Source: Pseudofabraea citricarpa | Taxonomy: Eukaryota > Ascomycota > Leotiomycetes > Helotiales > Dermateaceae | Assembly: GCA_029641185.1 (NCBI GenBank) | Contig: JAPWGK010000023.1 | Coordinates: forward strand, 248,001-312,000 | Direction: 5' to 3' | Length of the DNA: 64,000 nt | Part shown: piece by piece, positions 35,996 through 47,135 of the stretch | Layout: every line of letters starts with the position of its first letter | How positions within the stretch are numbered: the first letter of the stretch is position 1 | The notes under the pieces: model-generated | What the model was told of the DNA's origin: nothing | Databases searched by the model: none | What the model saw: only the letters and a program-made list of their open reading frames with translations | Made by a program: the position numbers and the translations under genes

Positions 35996-36994
35996 CTACA
36001 TTAGCGAGCTAAGTTGTACTAAGGAAATAATTCTCTTAATTACCTTGGTAACTATTAAAAGGGGTTCAATGTTAAACGTATCATTAAGCGAGAACTTTTT
36101 TGCTAGAACCTTATGTGAACGGTGAAACAATCAGACAGTCAGCTAGAATAGCTTAAAAGCTTGAAAGCTCAGAGATCAAAAGAACTCGTAAGTTTATAAT
36201 ACGATGTAACAACCCGTTTTCAAGTACAAAGATCAATCGATTTTAGCCAAATTTCAGGCATAAGCGAATTTTGCCCCCGATATTTTTTGATCCTTTTACA
36301 TCACTTCTTCCTGTGTTACCTTACTGCTAAAAGATTGGTACCCACCGGTCATAATCCTCCTCCCTCCCAAAGTACATCGCCTGCGGATCTCTCCTTAACA
36401 GATAAAGCTCGATCTCGTCCCTCGACTCCTCTGCCTCCTTGCTATCAAACGAATCCTGGAGCAGCGTTTCAGACAACTTGAAAAGGCCCCGCGCATGCTC
36501 AACTAGCAGTAGGTCGGCATAGAACTTTGCAGTTGCGAGAGAGTCACGGAAGTGTTTGCTGGAAAGGAGATGAGCTACTTGGGTGGTGTGTATGAAAGGT
36601 GGAGTGGTACGGATAGGGGGGGAGAAGGAAAGAAAGAAAGCAGAGAAGAGAAGGCACATATACATCTGCCTCTACTCTAACTTTAGGTTGAATTTTAATC
36701 TTGTGACATTGCGAAAAAGTGGAGGAATAGATTGGTGTCTACTCCGAAAGACTATATTCTATCTATCTAGTAAGTACATCGATTCTTATACAACCACTGC
36801 TCAAGATTGACAAAATAATAGATATAAAATCCCAAATGCTGCGCAAAACTCGCAACGTCGAACCGATACATAACCAACACGATAGCAGCTAGAAAATGCG
36901 ATAGTTATATCAGAAAATCTTTGGCCCCAATCAAGATCTTAGAAGTAGGCGCAACTGTAACAAGTCACCGACGACGAGAAGAGAAAGACACAGA
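35996..36994. other. Convergent intergenic with possible coding remnant
   Basis: AT-rich spacer at the border between conserved and accessory genes. It contains one copy of TAAGCGAG (36085-36092) and a minus-strand reading frame at 36327-36665, described separately. Confidence 0.5.
36327..36665 (-). pseudogene. Unrecognised protein-like fragment, possible gene remnant
   Basis: The minus-strand frame has a credible protein-like C-terminal 80 residues (KHFRDSLATAKFYADLLLV, then LLRRDPQAMYFGREEDYDRW) ending at 36327. Its N-terminal 25 residues look like translated intergenic sequence. A possible splice acceptor (CTTTCCAG) lies just before KHFRD, but I find no upstream exon in the 330 bases before the next gene. 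It may be the last exon of a decayed gene. I do not recognise the family. Confidence 0.25.
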
Positions 36995-37585
36995 TCAAGG
37001 AGTGCTATCTAAAACAGCTGCTTGGCCTTCACCACTTTCAATCTCGGGCTCTAAAGTGGTGGCTGCAGCAAAAGCTCGTTTCTCAAGTGTATCTTCAACC
37101 AATTCGTTAGTAAATCTCTGCAGAATAAGCAGGAGGGCGGATGCGGAGGTTGGAACTTACCAATATCAGCACCCAAAGTCACAATGCCATTATTATGAAG
37201 CGCCACAAGGGCATCCTTTGTCCAAATACGGCAAGTGAAAGCTTCTCCGGTACGCAGGGACGCAGAGCCGTCTGCTGGTACATCTCGCAAGACTTGGTCG
37301 AAAGCGGTTTGGGAGGATAGATTGCCAATCTTGTAGACGAGGACGAGACCCATAGATGATAGAGCATTGGAGCTTGTTCGGATTTCTAGTTGCCAGCCGC
37401 CGGATTTGTTGGTTGCATGGTAGTAGTACCCAGCTGGGGCTGAGGATGTGACGAAAATTCCCCAGTGCTGGACATTTTTAGTAGAGAAGTTGAAGAGATT
37501 TGGAGAGCCAGGGTCTTACGAATGTTCCTGGGATACCTCGGGTGTTGAGGGTCATGTAAACAGCGTTGTTCTCGAGTGATGCCAT
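36995..37585 (-). CDS. Small fungal-specific protein (DUF6914-like)
   Basis: Three exons: 37520-37585, 37161-37467 and 36995-37092. Introns are 52 nt (GTAAGA...TCCAG) and 68 nt (GTAAGT...GAAG with a perfect TACTAAC branch site), giving 156 residues. The product starts MASLENNAVYMTLNTRGIPG and continues HWGIFVTSSAPAGYYYHATN, GGWQLEIRT and FTCRIWTKDALVALHNNGI. It is a compact globular protein with no signal peptide or membrane segment. The HWG...YHATN...GGW pattern resembles a family of small uncharacterised Pezizomycotina proteins I associate with DUF6914; that name is from memory and should be checked. The function is unknown. Confidence 0.7.
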
Positions 37586-38138
37586 TTTTAGGCAGAATGC
37601 CGTATGTATTTGAGGCGTAATTCGAAGGAATCGTGCTGTTTTTGTCTAAAGGTTGCTGTGCAATACGTGGTGCTTGAGGGAGTGATATTACCGTAGCTCC
37701 ACGTACGGAAGCGTAATATTCACTGATGTTGAGCTGGGTTGGTAGTACGATAGTTGGTTCTATGGAGGAACCGTAAGGTTTGTGGTTATCTACAAAGTCG
37801 AGAGATTCACCCATTCCAGTCACATGGTATTTATCATGTGATATACATGTGATACCAACAGTTGCAAAGTTGGGGATTCGATGTAATGGTTAGTTGATTG
37901 TAGGCACCACGAGAAAGAGCGTAATTAATAGGGAAGTACCAGTTGAACCAATAATATGCTGCCTTTGAGCTCCGTTCGGGTAATAAACGACAGGACCGGC
38001 GAAAGGTTTGTCCGTAGAACAAAACATCTCGCATCCCCCCAAATGCAACTCCATCACCATCACACAGTCGTTCCTTCATCCAATGTTTACCCTCTCCTCA
38101 ATTTCATATTGCTTGTCTTGTTAGTACCTCTGATAACT
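37586..38138. other. Divergent promoter between two accessory genes
   Basis: Shared upstream region of the small minus-strand gene and the HNH/APH fusion gene. No coding signal is supported. Confidence 0.5.
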
Positions 38139-39884
38139 ATGGAAAGCGATAAAGCCCGCGCTCTAAGAATCGCTCGAAATACAGAACTTGTACACCCCGG
38201 TCTCCCCTTAGTCGAGGCATTCCTCAACGACGCTGTAGATGGCGACCAGGCTGCAAAATATCTGCTGAAAGCATACAACGATAACGGGAGTGATATCAAC
38301 TTCACAAGATTCATAAAAGAATGGACAGACTTAGTGAGACTTTGTAAGTTCTATACATAGAATTAAATGAGGATATCGCTGAGTGACACCAAGTCCGTGT
38401 GGAAAATCCTTCCTCAAGAAATCTGAGTTGGACTCTGAAGAAAAAGGTTTTACAACGAGATGATAGTCGATGTTGTCTGACTGGAGCGCGATGCCGCTTC
38501 TGGAACACGTGGGATGTGTTTCCTATTATTCCTCCAACCGCATTTTGTATACGGGAAGTAGGTAACCCCAACGAATTATTTCTGGCGAACTTCTAATTAT
38601 ATCCCTAGCAAACGCTGTATGATATGCTCTGTGCATTTACTACAAACTTCCACGCAGATCTACTCAAAGAACAAACCCCTGAGAACCAGGCTCGAAATTG
38701 TTGGACTTTAAGCAAGGGTGCGGGACGAGCCTTCTCCAGTGGTTTAATCACACTCGAAAGGCTGAAAGGAACGAAGGTTCAGAGGTCTTTCTCTTCTTGG
38801 TCTTATCCCCGCTAACTCTGCCTATGAGTAGTATAATATTCTCTACAAAGGCATTGGTGGCATGGCTCGGGCAATCTATACGTCCCACCGACAGTTCAAC
38901 TGGAAATGTGATCTAGCTGATCACTCAAGCTCTGGGATCGAGAGTCCTGACCCAGAGCTTCTTAAAATACACTCCAGATTCTCTAGAGCTCTAAAATGGA
39001 CTGAAATCGCCACTAAGATAAACAGTCGTCCACCCCTACGCCGAAGCCATAACACAGATAACAGCCCTTTTACACGGTCGATCACTGCTGCTCTTCTCGC
39101 CATCTGGTCCAAGTTCCCTGGATTCATCCGATTTCAAACATATATAATTCTGAGGTTCGCCGGATCATATCTTTATGGGTCTACCACCATGGGAATCCAG
39201 AGATTACCATTCGGGATGTACCTCAAACACGGGCCAGAAATATATGCAGAACGACATGCCGGAGAATTTAACGCTCTTAAACTTGTGCGAAGCCAAACTA
39301 GCATTATTGTCCCGTATCCAATCGATCTCCTCCTGTCACGTTCTCAGTCCTTCCTCGTCACATCCCGTATCGAAGGCGGGCCAGCTGGTCTCGCTATGGA
39401 CGAATGCACTGGCGAGGAGATGTATCAGATGGCTGAGGATTTGCGTTCATGGATCCTGGAACTACATGCTATAGAAATGGACAGAGACTCCAAGTATGCC
39501 ATCACTGATGCTACCGGGGGTTCTTGTCTCGATTACCGTATTTCCGGTGATCGGGTAGGACCTTTTCACAGCGAGAAAGAATTTAGCGAATCATTACGGC
39601 TAGGGATACTTCCTGATTTAATGCATCGTACTGATCACAAGATCTTGTTCACGCACGCGGATTTGAACATGAGAAATATTTTAGTTAAAGATGGGAAGAT
39701 TTCCGGTATTGTAGATTGGGAGAATGCGGGATGGTTTCCTGAGTATTGGGAATATACCAAGTGCCATTTTGGGGTCACCTTGGCGAAGAGATGGTTGAAA
39801 ATGATAGAGGTTGTGTTTGAGAACAAGTATGAAGCAGAGTTGGGCATTGAGAGGCAGTACTGGGCATATCATAGTGCTTGGTAG
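38139..39884 (+). CDS. Degenerate HNH-like / APH-type kinase fusion protein
   Basis: Proposed four exons: 38139-38343, 38394-38557, 38609-38776 and 38832-39884. Introns are 50, 51 and 55 nt, giving 529 residues. The first two introns are well supported. The third (GTTCAG...GAGTAG) has a weak donor but a good CGCTAAC branch and keeps frame; without it an in-frame TAG interrupts the gene. Residues about 70-180 resemble the fungal HNH-endonuclease-like domain (WTLKKKVLQRDDSRCCLTG, then DVFPIIPP where an HNH protein would have its His, then RNCWTLSKGAGRAFSSGLI). The C-terminal half is an aminoglycoside-phosphotransferase/choline-kinase-like domain: FVTSRIEGGPAG-type lid, catalytic loop THADLNMRNILV and metal-binding GIVDWENAGWFPEYWEY. 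The kinase active site looks intact while the nuclease His is lost. The substrate is unknown. Confidence 0.7.
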
Positions 39885-40872
39885 ATCGTATAAGATCCTG
39901 AGGTACAAGTCTGGAGCGAAATTATACCACGAGTGATTAAGAACGTGTAGGTTATTGAGATGGTTTTCAGTACAAGTACAAGTTAGATCCCACACCTTGA
40001 TGAAACTTGCTTCCACCGCTTCAAGTATATTCCTGCATTATTTAAGAATCACTTGGACGAACGGTGTGCTCCAAAAACTGCTCAACAATGTGTGAACAAC
40101 TTTACGCGAGAATATGCTAAGCGAGCATATCCCGATTAAGCGGCTTCTCCTGTTTGAACTTGGGGATTGAAACGTCAAGTAATTCTTGCACCTTCTTATA
40201 TTAACCAAGGTAGAAGAGCCACCTCGCTATATTGTTTCTTCCAAAATATGAAGCGAAAGTGGGCAATAGAAGCACTTGAGGCCTGGCAGCCTGTCAATGC
40301 TACTTCTCTGTGCTCCAAGAGGTTTAGATTCTGCAAGCGGATGAAAACCTGAGTATGGAAAACGTCTGAATCAAGTGCTTCTGAGAAGTTCTGTATTCTT
40401 CTTGAACCTTGTAGTAATTGATTGGAAATCCATAACAATAGAGCCAGACTTGGAGTTTGATCTGATTGAAAGGTCGACAGGAAACAATCGATAACTGTAA
40501 AAAGGAGGTGCAAAACATATGAGTCTTCCTGGATTTCCTTTGGGGGAGATGCCAGATGGCTGATCACAAAAGCCTTCCGTGTCTTGAATAGTACTTTGGA
40601 AGACTTTGGACCTGTTGGGGCAATATATATGAACACACTTTATGAATCAAAAGTCAACTTCTTCTCGCTGTATGCGGAGTTTATTACATAATTGACCCAT
40701 GCGAACAGACTTTAAACATCGGGTTATCAGCTGTAGTTTTCTTTATTGGCTAAAAATCCAAAGAGAGCTAACACAGGAAACAACCAAAAGAAGAAAACGT
40801 AAATCAGGAAACCAGGAGACCAGAAAGCTCATGATCTACAACATCCTCACAACTAGTCACAACTGTAGGGGT
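39885..40872. other. Convergent intergenic, AT-rich
   Basis: Contains a 7-bp inverted repeat around TAAGCGAG (arms 40112-40118 and 40124-40130). A minus-strand frame of 146 codons (40196-40636) has protein-like composition but no recognisable family. I do not call it a gene. Confidence 0.45.
40112..40130. repeat. Inverted repeat around TAAGCGAG
   Basis: Arms ATATGCT and AGCATAT flank the 5-base spacer AAGCG, forming a perfect 7-bp inverted repeat in AT-rich intergenic DNA. It is one of ten copies of the octamer TAAGCGAG in the window. Confidence 0.7.
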
Positions 40873-42918
40873 TTATTTAACATCAATCCCGATACTCTCG
40901 CTTACATTCAACCCCCTCATCACATATCCCTCGGCCTTTGCCTTCTCCCAAATCCCTTTCACGAGAGCCAATCTCTTCTCGTTTCTCGGGATTATTCGGA
41001 TCTTGTATGGTTTTGGGATGCGGATAGCGCCATCTGAGAAGGCCTCATCACCAATATCGATCTTGATCTCCTGGCCGTTATCTCCAAGAGGCGCTCTAAA
41101 CTCGTACGCCCAGATAAGATTGGCGACGGCAAGGAACAACCCATTTTCAGCGAGGTGGACGCCCGGACAGATGCGTCGCCCGGCTCCGAATGTGAAGTGA
41201 TCCCGCTGTGAAACGTCGCCAGAGTTGGCGTAGAAGGCAGAGCGTTGTGTGTGGCTGAGATAACGCTCAGGTTGGAAGGAGAAGGGGTTGGAGAAGCGAT
41301 CTTCGTCCCAGTGTAAGGCATTGATGTTAGCGAGCAGGATGGTGCCCTTCGGGATGATGGTTCCGTTGTAATGAACATCACCGCCCGCTTGACGACGGAG
41401 ACCTGTTGTAGCGACGGGGCACATGCGGAGACTGTCTCGAGATTTAGCAAGGCTACTTTGAAGAATTCGGGTAGGAAGAGAGAAGCGTGGAAATATATGT
41501 TTTTAAGAGACAGTACATGGCAATTTTCTCCTGCGTATTAAGAGACTATCATGAATAAAGCTTACATTTCTTTAATGACGGCCCGGATATAGGGCATTTC
41601 GGGTTCGTCGTCAAGGGTAGCAAGTCGTCCATCCCCGAGAATTCGGGTGCATTCTTCAGCGGCGCGTTCCTGTGCATCAGGGAAGGCTGCAAGGTGCATT
41701 ATGAGACTGTTCAAGGCCGAAGCTGTGGTTTCGGCGCCAGCTTCCGGGATGGCTATAAATTCAGAGTCAGTTTATTGCAGGTTTCTACAAAAGACAGATG
41801 GATATTGAAGGTGCTAGAACATACCATGAGCCAGCCAACTAACGGTTTCCTCACTCAGTCCTTGAGACTGATAATCCGAGTCCATAATGTGTTTAGCGAA
41901 GCACTCTGGCGCAACTCCCTTCTCGTACTTCTCTTTCAGATTGTTCCAGTGACGCATCGTGTTCTCCTGCATGAAGTTGCGGCACCATCTTGCCTTATAG
42001 AATGAGGGCATCAGGAATTTAGGAATGATTGATAGTGGAGGGAAAATGTCCATCCAAAAGGTTCCTGGTGAGAGGATGATGGATAAGATCCGCATGTTAC
42101 CATAAACATCCCTTACCTCCTGACAGTCCCACTCTGGAATCCTCTGTCCGTACGTAGAGGTCATCATGATGGAGAACGTCATGCGGCGGATGTACATGTA
42201 GAAATCAGTAGACACCTTTCCTTCATCGCGCGAGAAATCGTACAGCAGTTGCTTGATTTCGAATTCTTGCGAAGGCACAAATGCTAAAGATGCTTTGGGA
42301 CTAAGGAGCTGATGCATATAAGTTCGCATCTTGCGCCACTTCATAGTATATCCCATGGAGAGAATACCCTGGTCACGCATGACATAGTCATGAGCCATGG
42401 GGAGTGCGACTTTATGTGATGTGACGGCCGACTATGAATGGTAATCGGGTCAGCACAGAGCCATTGTAAAGAGAGAGGTAAAAGATGGAAGTGCAGTATA
42501 AAGACAATAATACTCCCAAGGTTGGTGTAATTAGGCGACATACCTGCTTGTCGAAAACCTCCTTCACTCCCTCGGGAGTATTGAAAAACACCCAGTCATA
42601 CCAGCCCATACGAATCTTGAAAGCATCTCCGTACTTCTTCCGATATGTATTTAGTATCTTGCGGGGCCTAGTTGGCAAGTTCAAGCTGACCCCAATTAGA
42701 GGCCAACCTTCTGGCCCCGGAAGTTCAATCTTGCGTCGTCGAGCGGTATTGACGAAGGTTACGACGACAATGGAAAGAAATACCAGACTTGTAGCGAGAG
42801 TGATGAATAGTAAAGCAACTAGTAGAGGAGCTAGAGATGGAAGGTCGTCAATTTTAGTACCCAGATTGAGCACCACAGTCTTCATTCGAAGAGGGAGGGC
42901 ATCAATTTTGGACGCCAT
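40873..42918 (-). CDS. Cytochrome P450 monooxygenase
   Basis: Four exons: 42544-42918, 41825-42431, 41566-41752 and 40873-41431. Introns are 112, 72, 72-range and 134 nt (42432-42543, 41753-41824, 41432-41565), giving 575 residues. An N-terminal membrane anchor (about 30-58) is followed by the Pro-rich hinge LPGPEGWPLIG. The I-helix oxygen-activation motif is PEAGAETTAS. The K-helix KEILRM supplies ExxR, and the PERF-type motif is FQPERYL. The heme loop FTFGAGRRICPG has its ligand Cys at about 478. All P450 signatures are intact, so an active ER-bound monooxygenase is expected. It sits first in a run of three minus-strand genes (P450, nitrilase-type hydrolase, MFS). The substrate is not predictable from sequence. 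Confidence 0.93.
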
Positions 42919-43439
42919 TGCTTGGAAATATTCTTGAGTATAATTGAAATTGCAGATTGAATAAAGATGAAAACGATTTAGTAACACAAAGAAGAGGGAA
43001 GAAGCTCTCTATCTTTAGAGGAAATATGACTCTAAGTTGGAATGCTTTGCTATCAACCGAGGCTTCATGCAAGTGCCCACATGGAGCATATCTATCTCAT
43101 GCTCACATGAGCTAGTTTTGAGGAGGTTATGCCGGCCAAAGATGATAGACATGATGTTGAGAATAAAACATAGGTAACATAAGCGAGACGGAGCTGCTGT
43201 ACATGAGTGTGTGGGGGTGGAGATGAAGCATTGAATACACACACCATGCATGACAATCGAGCCACACTTCCCTGTTTCTCAGATTAAGCGAGTAAATGAT
43301 AATTAGACCCATCTCGAGTACGCTATGCTTCATTCAGCGGAACTTACTTGTTCTGGAGTATGCTACGAGACTGCCAACGTCGTACCTACACCAATGAACA
43401 GATACACCAGTTAACTTCTGCATCATGCATAAAGCAGGA
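42919..43439. other. Spacer between P450 and nitrilase-type gene
   Basis: P450 promoter and hydrolase 3' flank. Two copies of TAAGCGAG lie at 43180-43187 and 43285-43292. No gene is seen. Confidence 0.5.
43282..43295. repeat. 14-bp repeat GATTAAGCGAGTAA, copy 1
   Basis: Identical 14 bases recur in reverse orientation at 51886-51899. Both copies are intergenic. Confidence 0.75.
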
Positions 43440-44402
43440 TCATAGCTTCTCTTGTCTGGTAGTACCAAGCCTGCACTTGTAGCCCTCCAGAGGACCGTTC
43501 CCTTCCAGATCTGCCCGGATCCCGTAATTCGCCTCGGCATCTTCTAACACTTGCATATCCAGATCAGCGACTGCCATCCCCTCCGCGGCGCTTCCCAATC
43601 TGCATAGTGGGCCAACATATGGCACAGTAACTTGAGAGAGGCCCGTATAGTTGCCTCCCGGCTTGCCTCCCGCGTTGGCGAATACTACTGCACAAGTGTT
43701 CTCATACGTCCGAGCAGTAAGAACACTGTCTAGGAAAAGAGATGGAGCCGAAGGATTCCATGCTCGTCCTTGAGCAGAAGCACCAGAACGGGTCCATAAA
43801 GTAGGAATGATGATGATCTTGGCACCTTGTGTAATGACTTCTCTCCAAGCTTCGGGGAAAGCAAGATCCCAGCAGATCAACAAGCCAACTTTCCCCAGAG
43901 GAGTATCAATCACAGAGTTCGGCTCTGGATGGCCACTGGCGAGAAATGTACGCTCTGTTGGCCCCCAGAGGTTCTTCTTCACATAAGTACCGAGAATACT
44001 GCCATCTGAGGAAATAAAGTAGGTGGCGTTGTCAAGAGCCTGCGGCGAAGTTGCAGTTGCGGTCCGAGTACGAACGATAGATCCGGGGACGATGCAGATG
44101 GAAAGGGTACGGGCCAGCTCCTGATATTTCTGCAAGTAAGTCTCCCAATCTGCACAAGCAGCAGCGAAGTGAGCGTCTGTAGGTAGCCAGTTCGTGAGGT
44201 GAAATTCCGGGAGAACTGCAAGATGACAACCTTGGGCCGCTGCTGAGCGTATGAAGTTGGCCGCCTTCTCAAAGTTCTTCGCTGCTTGGAGAGGCTGGTT
44301 CAGTAAGCATGTGACCCGTAACGTCTCATATATTCTTGAGCAACGTGAGAACAATACCTTTACATGCAGCTGGATAACAGCTATTCGATATACTGGCGCC
44401 AT
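43440..44402 (-). CDS. Carbon-nitrogen hydrolase (nitrilase superfamily)
   Basis: Two exons, 44358-44402 and 43440-44294. The intron (GTATTG...CTGAACCAG) is 63 nt, a multiple of three without stops, so the frame stays open if it is retained. The spliced product has 299 residues; the intron would insert 21 (VLFSRCSRIYETLRV...) where the first strand joins helix 1. The nitrilase triad is present: Glu45 in VLPEFHLTNW, Lys121/122 in TYVKKNLWGPTE, and nucleophile Cys156 in GLLICWDLAFPEAWR. The family hydrolyses amides, nitriles or carbamoyl groups. It lies between a P450 and a transporter on the same strand, suggesting a small catabolic or modifying pathway; that link is inference. Confidence 0.9.
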   Translation of the reverse strand: MAPVYRIAVIQLHVKVLFSRCSRIYETLRVTCLLNQPLQAAKNFEKAANFIRSAAAQGCHLAVLPEFHLTNWLPTDAHFAAACADWETYLQKYQELARTLSICIVPGSIVRTRTATATSPQALDNATYFISSDGSILGTYVKKNLWGPTERTFLASGHPEPNSVIDTPLGKVGLLICWDLAFPEAWREVITQGAKIIIIPTLWTRSGASAQGRAWNPSAPSLFLDSVLTARTYENTCAVVFANAGGKPGGNYTGLSQVTVPYVGPLCRLGSAAEGMAVADLDMQVLEDAEANYGIRADLEGNGPLEGYKCRLGTTRQEKL

Positions 44403-44630
44403 TCTTCAGTGGTTGTTTATGGAGGTTATTTTATGTGGTAGTAGAACATCCAGGTTTGGTTGACCGTCTCGGATCTCGCTCCCCTTTTTAAACAAGTTTG
44501 ACGGTCTGAACCGAGGCTATTTCTACCCCACAGAACGTGCATGCATAGATACTAATTCAGCTATGTACATATTTACAGTAATATCTCCGTTCTTGACAAA
44601 ATACTCCTTATTTCAACCAAGCCGCAAAAG

Positions 44631-45996
44631 TTACTTACTCTCCGATTTCTTCCTGTCGTGCTTCCAAATGGCAATTAGCGGCACTAGCAAAAAAGCAGCC
44701 CCTGCCATCATCAGTACACCACTAAATATTTGAAGCTTGTGGAAAGACTCCTGAGAGCCATCCTTTCCTAATGCACCCGCAATTGGTGCGCCGATTAATA
44801 CGCCTGCACTTGATAAAAACCACTGCATACCAAGACGTGTTCCTATAACACCTGGTGTTGGCGAGATTACTGGGTGAGCAACAACAACTGGATTGGCTGA
44901 GATGAGAACACCCGAAAAGAGCCCAAAAAGTACGCAGAAAACGACGAAGCCAGCAACAGTGTGTACCCCAATCCAGCCGAAGAGCATGATTGAGGATGTG
45001 ACAACGGCTCCAAGCAGAAGTCTTGAAGCACCAAGCTTTTGAGACATTAACGAAGATCCGATTCGCCCAAACGCAGACGCTCCGTTCAAAACTGCAAGGA
45101 GATCAAATGCCAACGTTGTCGAAGTACCCAGAGACTGGATAGCGAAGAATGGCACATAAAATAACGGAATAAAGTATGCCATAAATATGAGAAAGTTTCC
45201 AACCCCGTAAGCAGAGAACGTGTATTCCTTCAAAGCTGCAACATCGATAATGCTTCGCGGGTTCTTCGGTTTAGGCATGGATTTGCCAAGGAATAGGAGA
45301 GGGAGAGCAACCAGACAGCAGGCTAGCTGAATGAAACCCAGGACACGAACAGTCCAAGGAAAGCCAATTCGGGGCTGAAGTCGTATGAAGATGATGGGGA
45401 ATAAAACTCCGCCTGTTAAATGTTAGTCTGGGCCAAGAACACAACCAAATGCCACCAGAGTACACACCTAAACTTGCGCCGGTGGTAACAAGGCCCATAG
45501 CAATAGCACGCTTCGTTGTGAACTGTGTATTGACCATAGCGATTGCAGGGACGTATATCAACCCAGCTCCAATTCCCATGCAGAGGCCTTGAGATAGCAT
45601 TATTTGATAATACTCTGTAGACAGGCTCAACATCATCTGGCCAAAAACTACCCCAACAGCTCCCAAAAGCATGAGATGTCGAATATATCCTCGATCAAAC
45701 AACGGGCCAGCAAGAACGCCGGTTGATATCAGGAATGTGGCATTTACAGTACCTATCCACGATATTGCTGAAGGAGTGTAATGAGTCAAAAGTTCTCGCT
45801 GGTAGTAATCCTGAAATGCCCCGATACTGGTAGAGGGTCCCCATGTAATGAAGAAGAGAAGAAATGCAGCAAACACAAAGAGCCAGGCAATGGTGCCACC
45901 ATTGGGAGGTTGTGATGGTGGCATTTGTGATGACAGGGAAGGATTTGCGTTGTTCTCAACCTCTTCCTCCTCAGCCTTCACATCAGGGAGAGACAT
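44631..45996 (-). CDS. MFS transporter, monocarboxylate-permease type
   Basis: Two exons, 45468-45996 and 44631-45412. The intron is 55 nt (GTGTGT...TTAACAG), giving 436 residues. An acidic and proline-rich cytosolic N-terminus (about 35 residues) is followed by about 12 hydrophobic segments, beginning GGTIAWLFVFAAFLLFFITWG. That opening, together with SIGAFQDYYQRELLTHYTPS, is typical of fungal monocarboxylate transporter-like permeases (Mch family). The protein is expected in the plasma or an organelle membrane. The start at 45996 has an MSLPDVKAEEEEVE leader. Substrates in the family include monocarboxylates and riboflavin and cannot be told here. Confidence 0.92.
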
Positions 45997-47135
45997 TGGT
46001 GTCCAGCGATCAAATAGAGCTCAACTGCAATATCTCGAGAAAGACGTAGTTCTCGATAAAGCTAGAAGAGCAGTAAGAGAAGAGTAGGAGAAGAGCGAAC
46101 GAAGAGCAAAGAGTAAAATTCGTAATAATCATGTTAATAATACATTGTTTGAGCCTCGGTTTGAAAACCCAACCGCGGAATACGGTAGCTACTCATTTGA
46201 CAAATCAGGCCGGGACCAGTCACTTGTCTAACAAATCAAATGACATGATACTCAAGTGTGAGAAACCGCGCCCGGCATGTTATGTATCAGTGAGAAAGTA
46301 AAACTGTGTGATATCCCAAAATGTTATTTTATGCCCGTTTAGGATGTCGTAACTTTTTAGCGCATGCACATGCATATGCAGGGGGGCTAGAAGCTAGCTG
46401 TCTTTAGTTAGTTAGATGTCAATCTACGCCACTCCCGGCCAGCGACAAGGATTATGTGCCAAGCTCGCTTAAGCGACTTGACGTAGCAAAAGCTACGGAG
46501 TCAACAAGCAAATAAATTATTTGAGCTACTGCCTGATGGAAGCCTTTATGTCTCCTTTAGGCTGTTATAAGTTTTGTGGTTCTTGTGGATGCCTTTAGCA
46601 ACGCTTTGAGCATGTTAAGTGTGGCAATAATTGCCAAGGTTTTACATACTTCGCTTCATGTAAAAGGTCTGGTAAATATTATATAATTCATTATTCACCT
46701 CACTAGATCTCTATTGTTAATATACCACTCACTAATGGGTCTAACACTGCCGTGTACTAGGGTGTTAGTTGCGCTGCTTACCTGCATGTGTAGCAGAACA
46801 CATGCAAGTAATCTTCACATAGATAAGCACGGTACGGTAAACAGGATATGTACCAGCATACATTTAAAGCTCCGATTTGCTACTGTACAACCGCGATTGA
46901 CTTCAAATAATCAACAAGCCATTCATTTGTAAGTTATAGAAGCTGCCGATAACAATCCAGGCATATTTTGGAAAGCACCTCGTTAACGTTACAATTCTGA
47001 TGCAGCGCAATAAGAACCAATGCAATGGCTGCTCGCCACTAATCCATCTATTCTGAAGTTCTAAACCCCTCGCCCACATCTCCAGATCCTTCACACTCAC
47101 GCCAGACGCTGTTTTCTCGGGGAAAGAAAGTCATC
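45997..47135. other. Divergent promoter between MFS and DUF829 genes
   Basis: AT-rich, no recognised gene. TAAGCGAG in reverse occurs at 46464-46471 inside the 10-bp palindrome CGCTTAAGCG. Confidence 0.5.
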
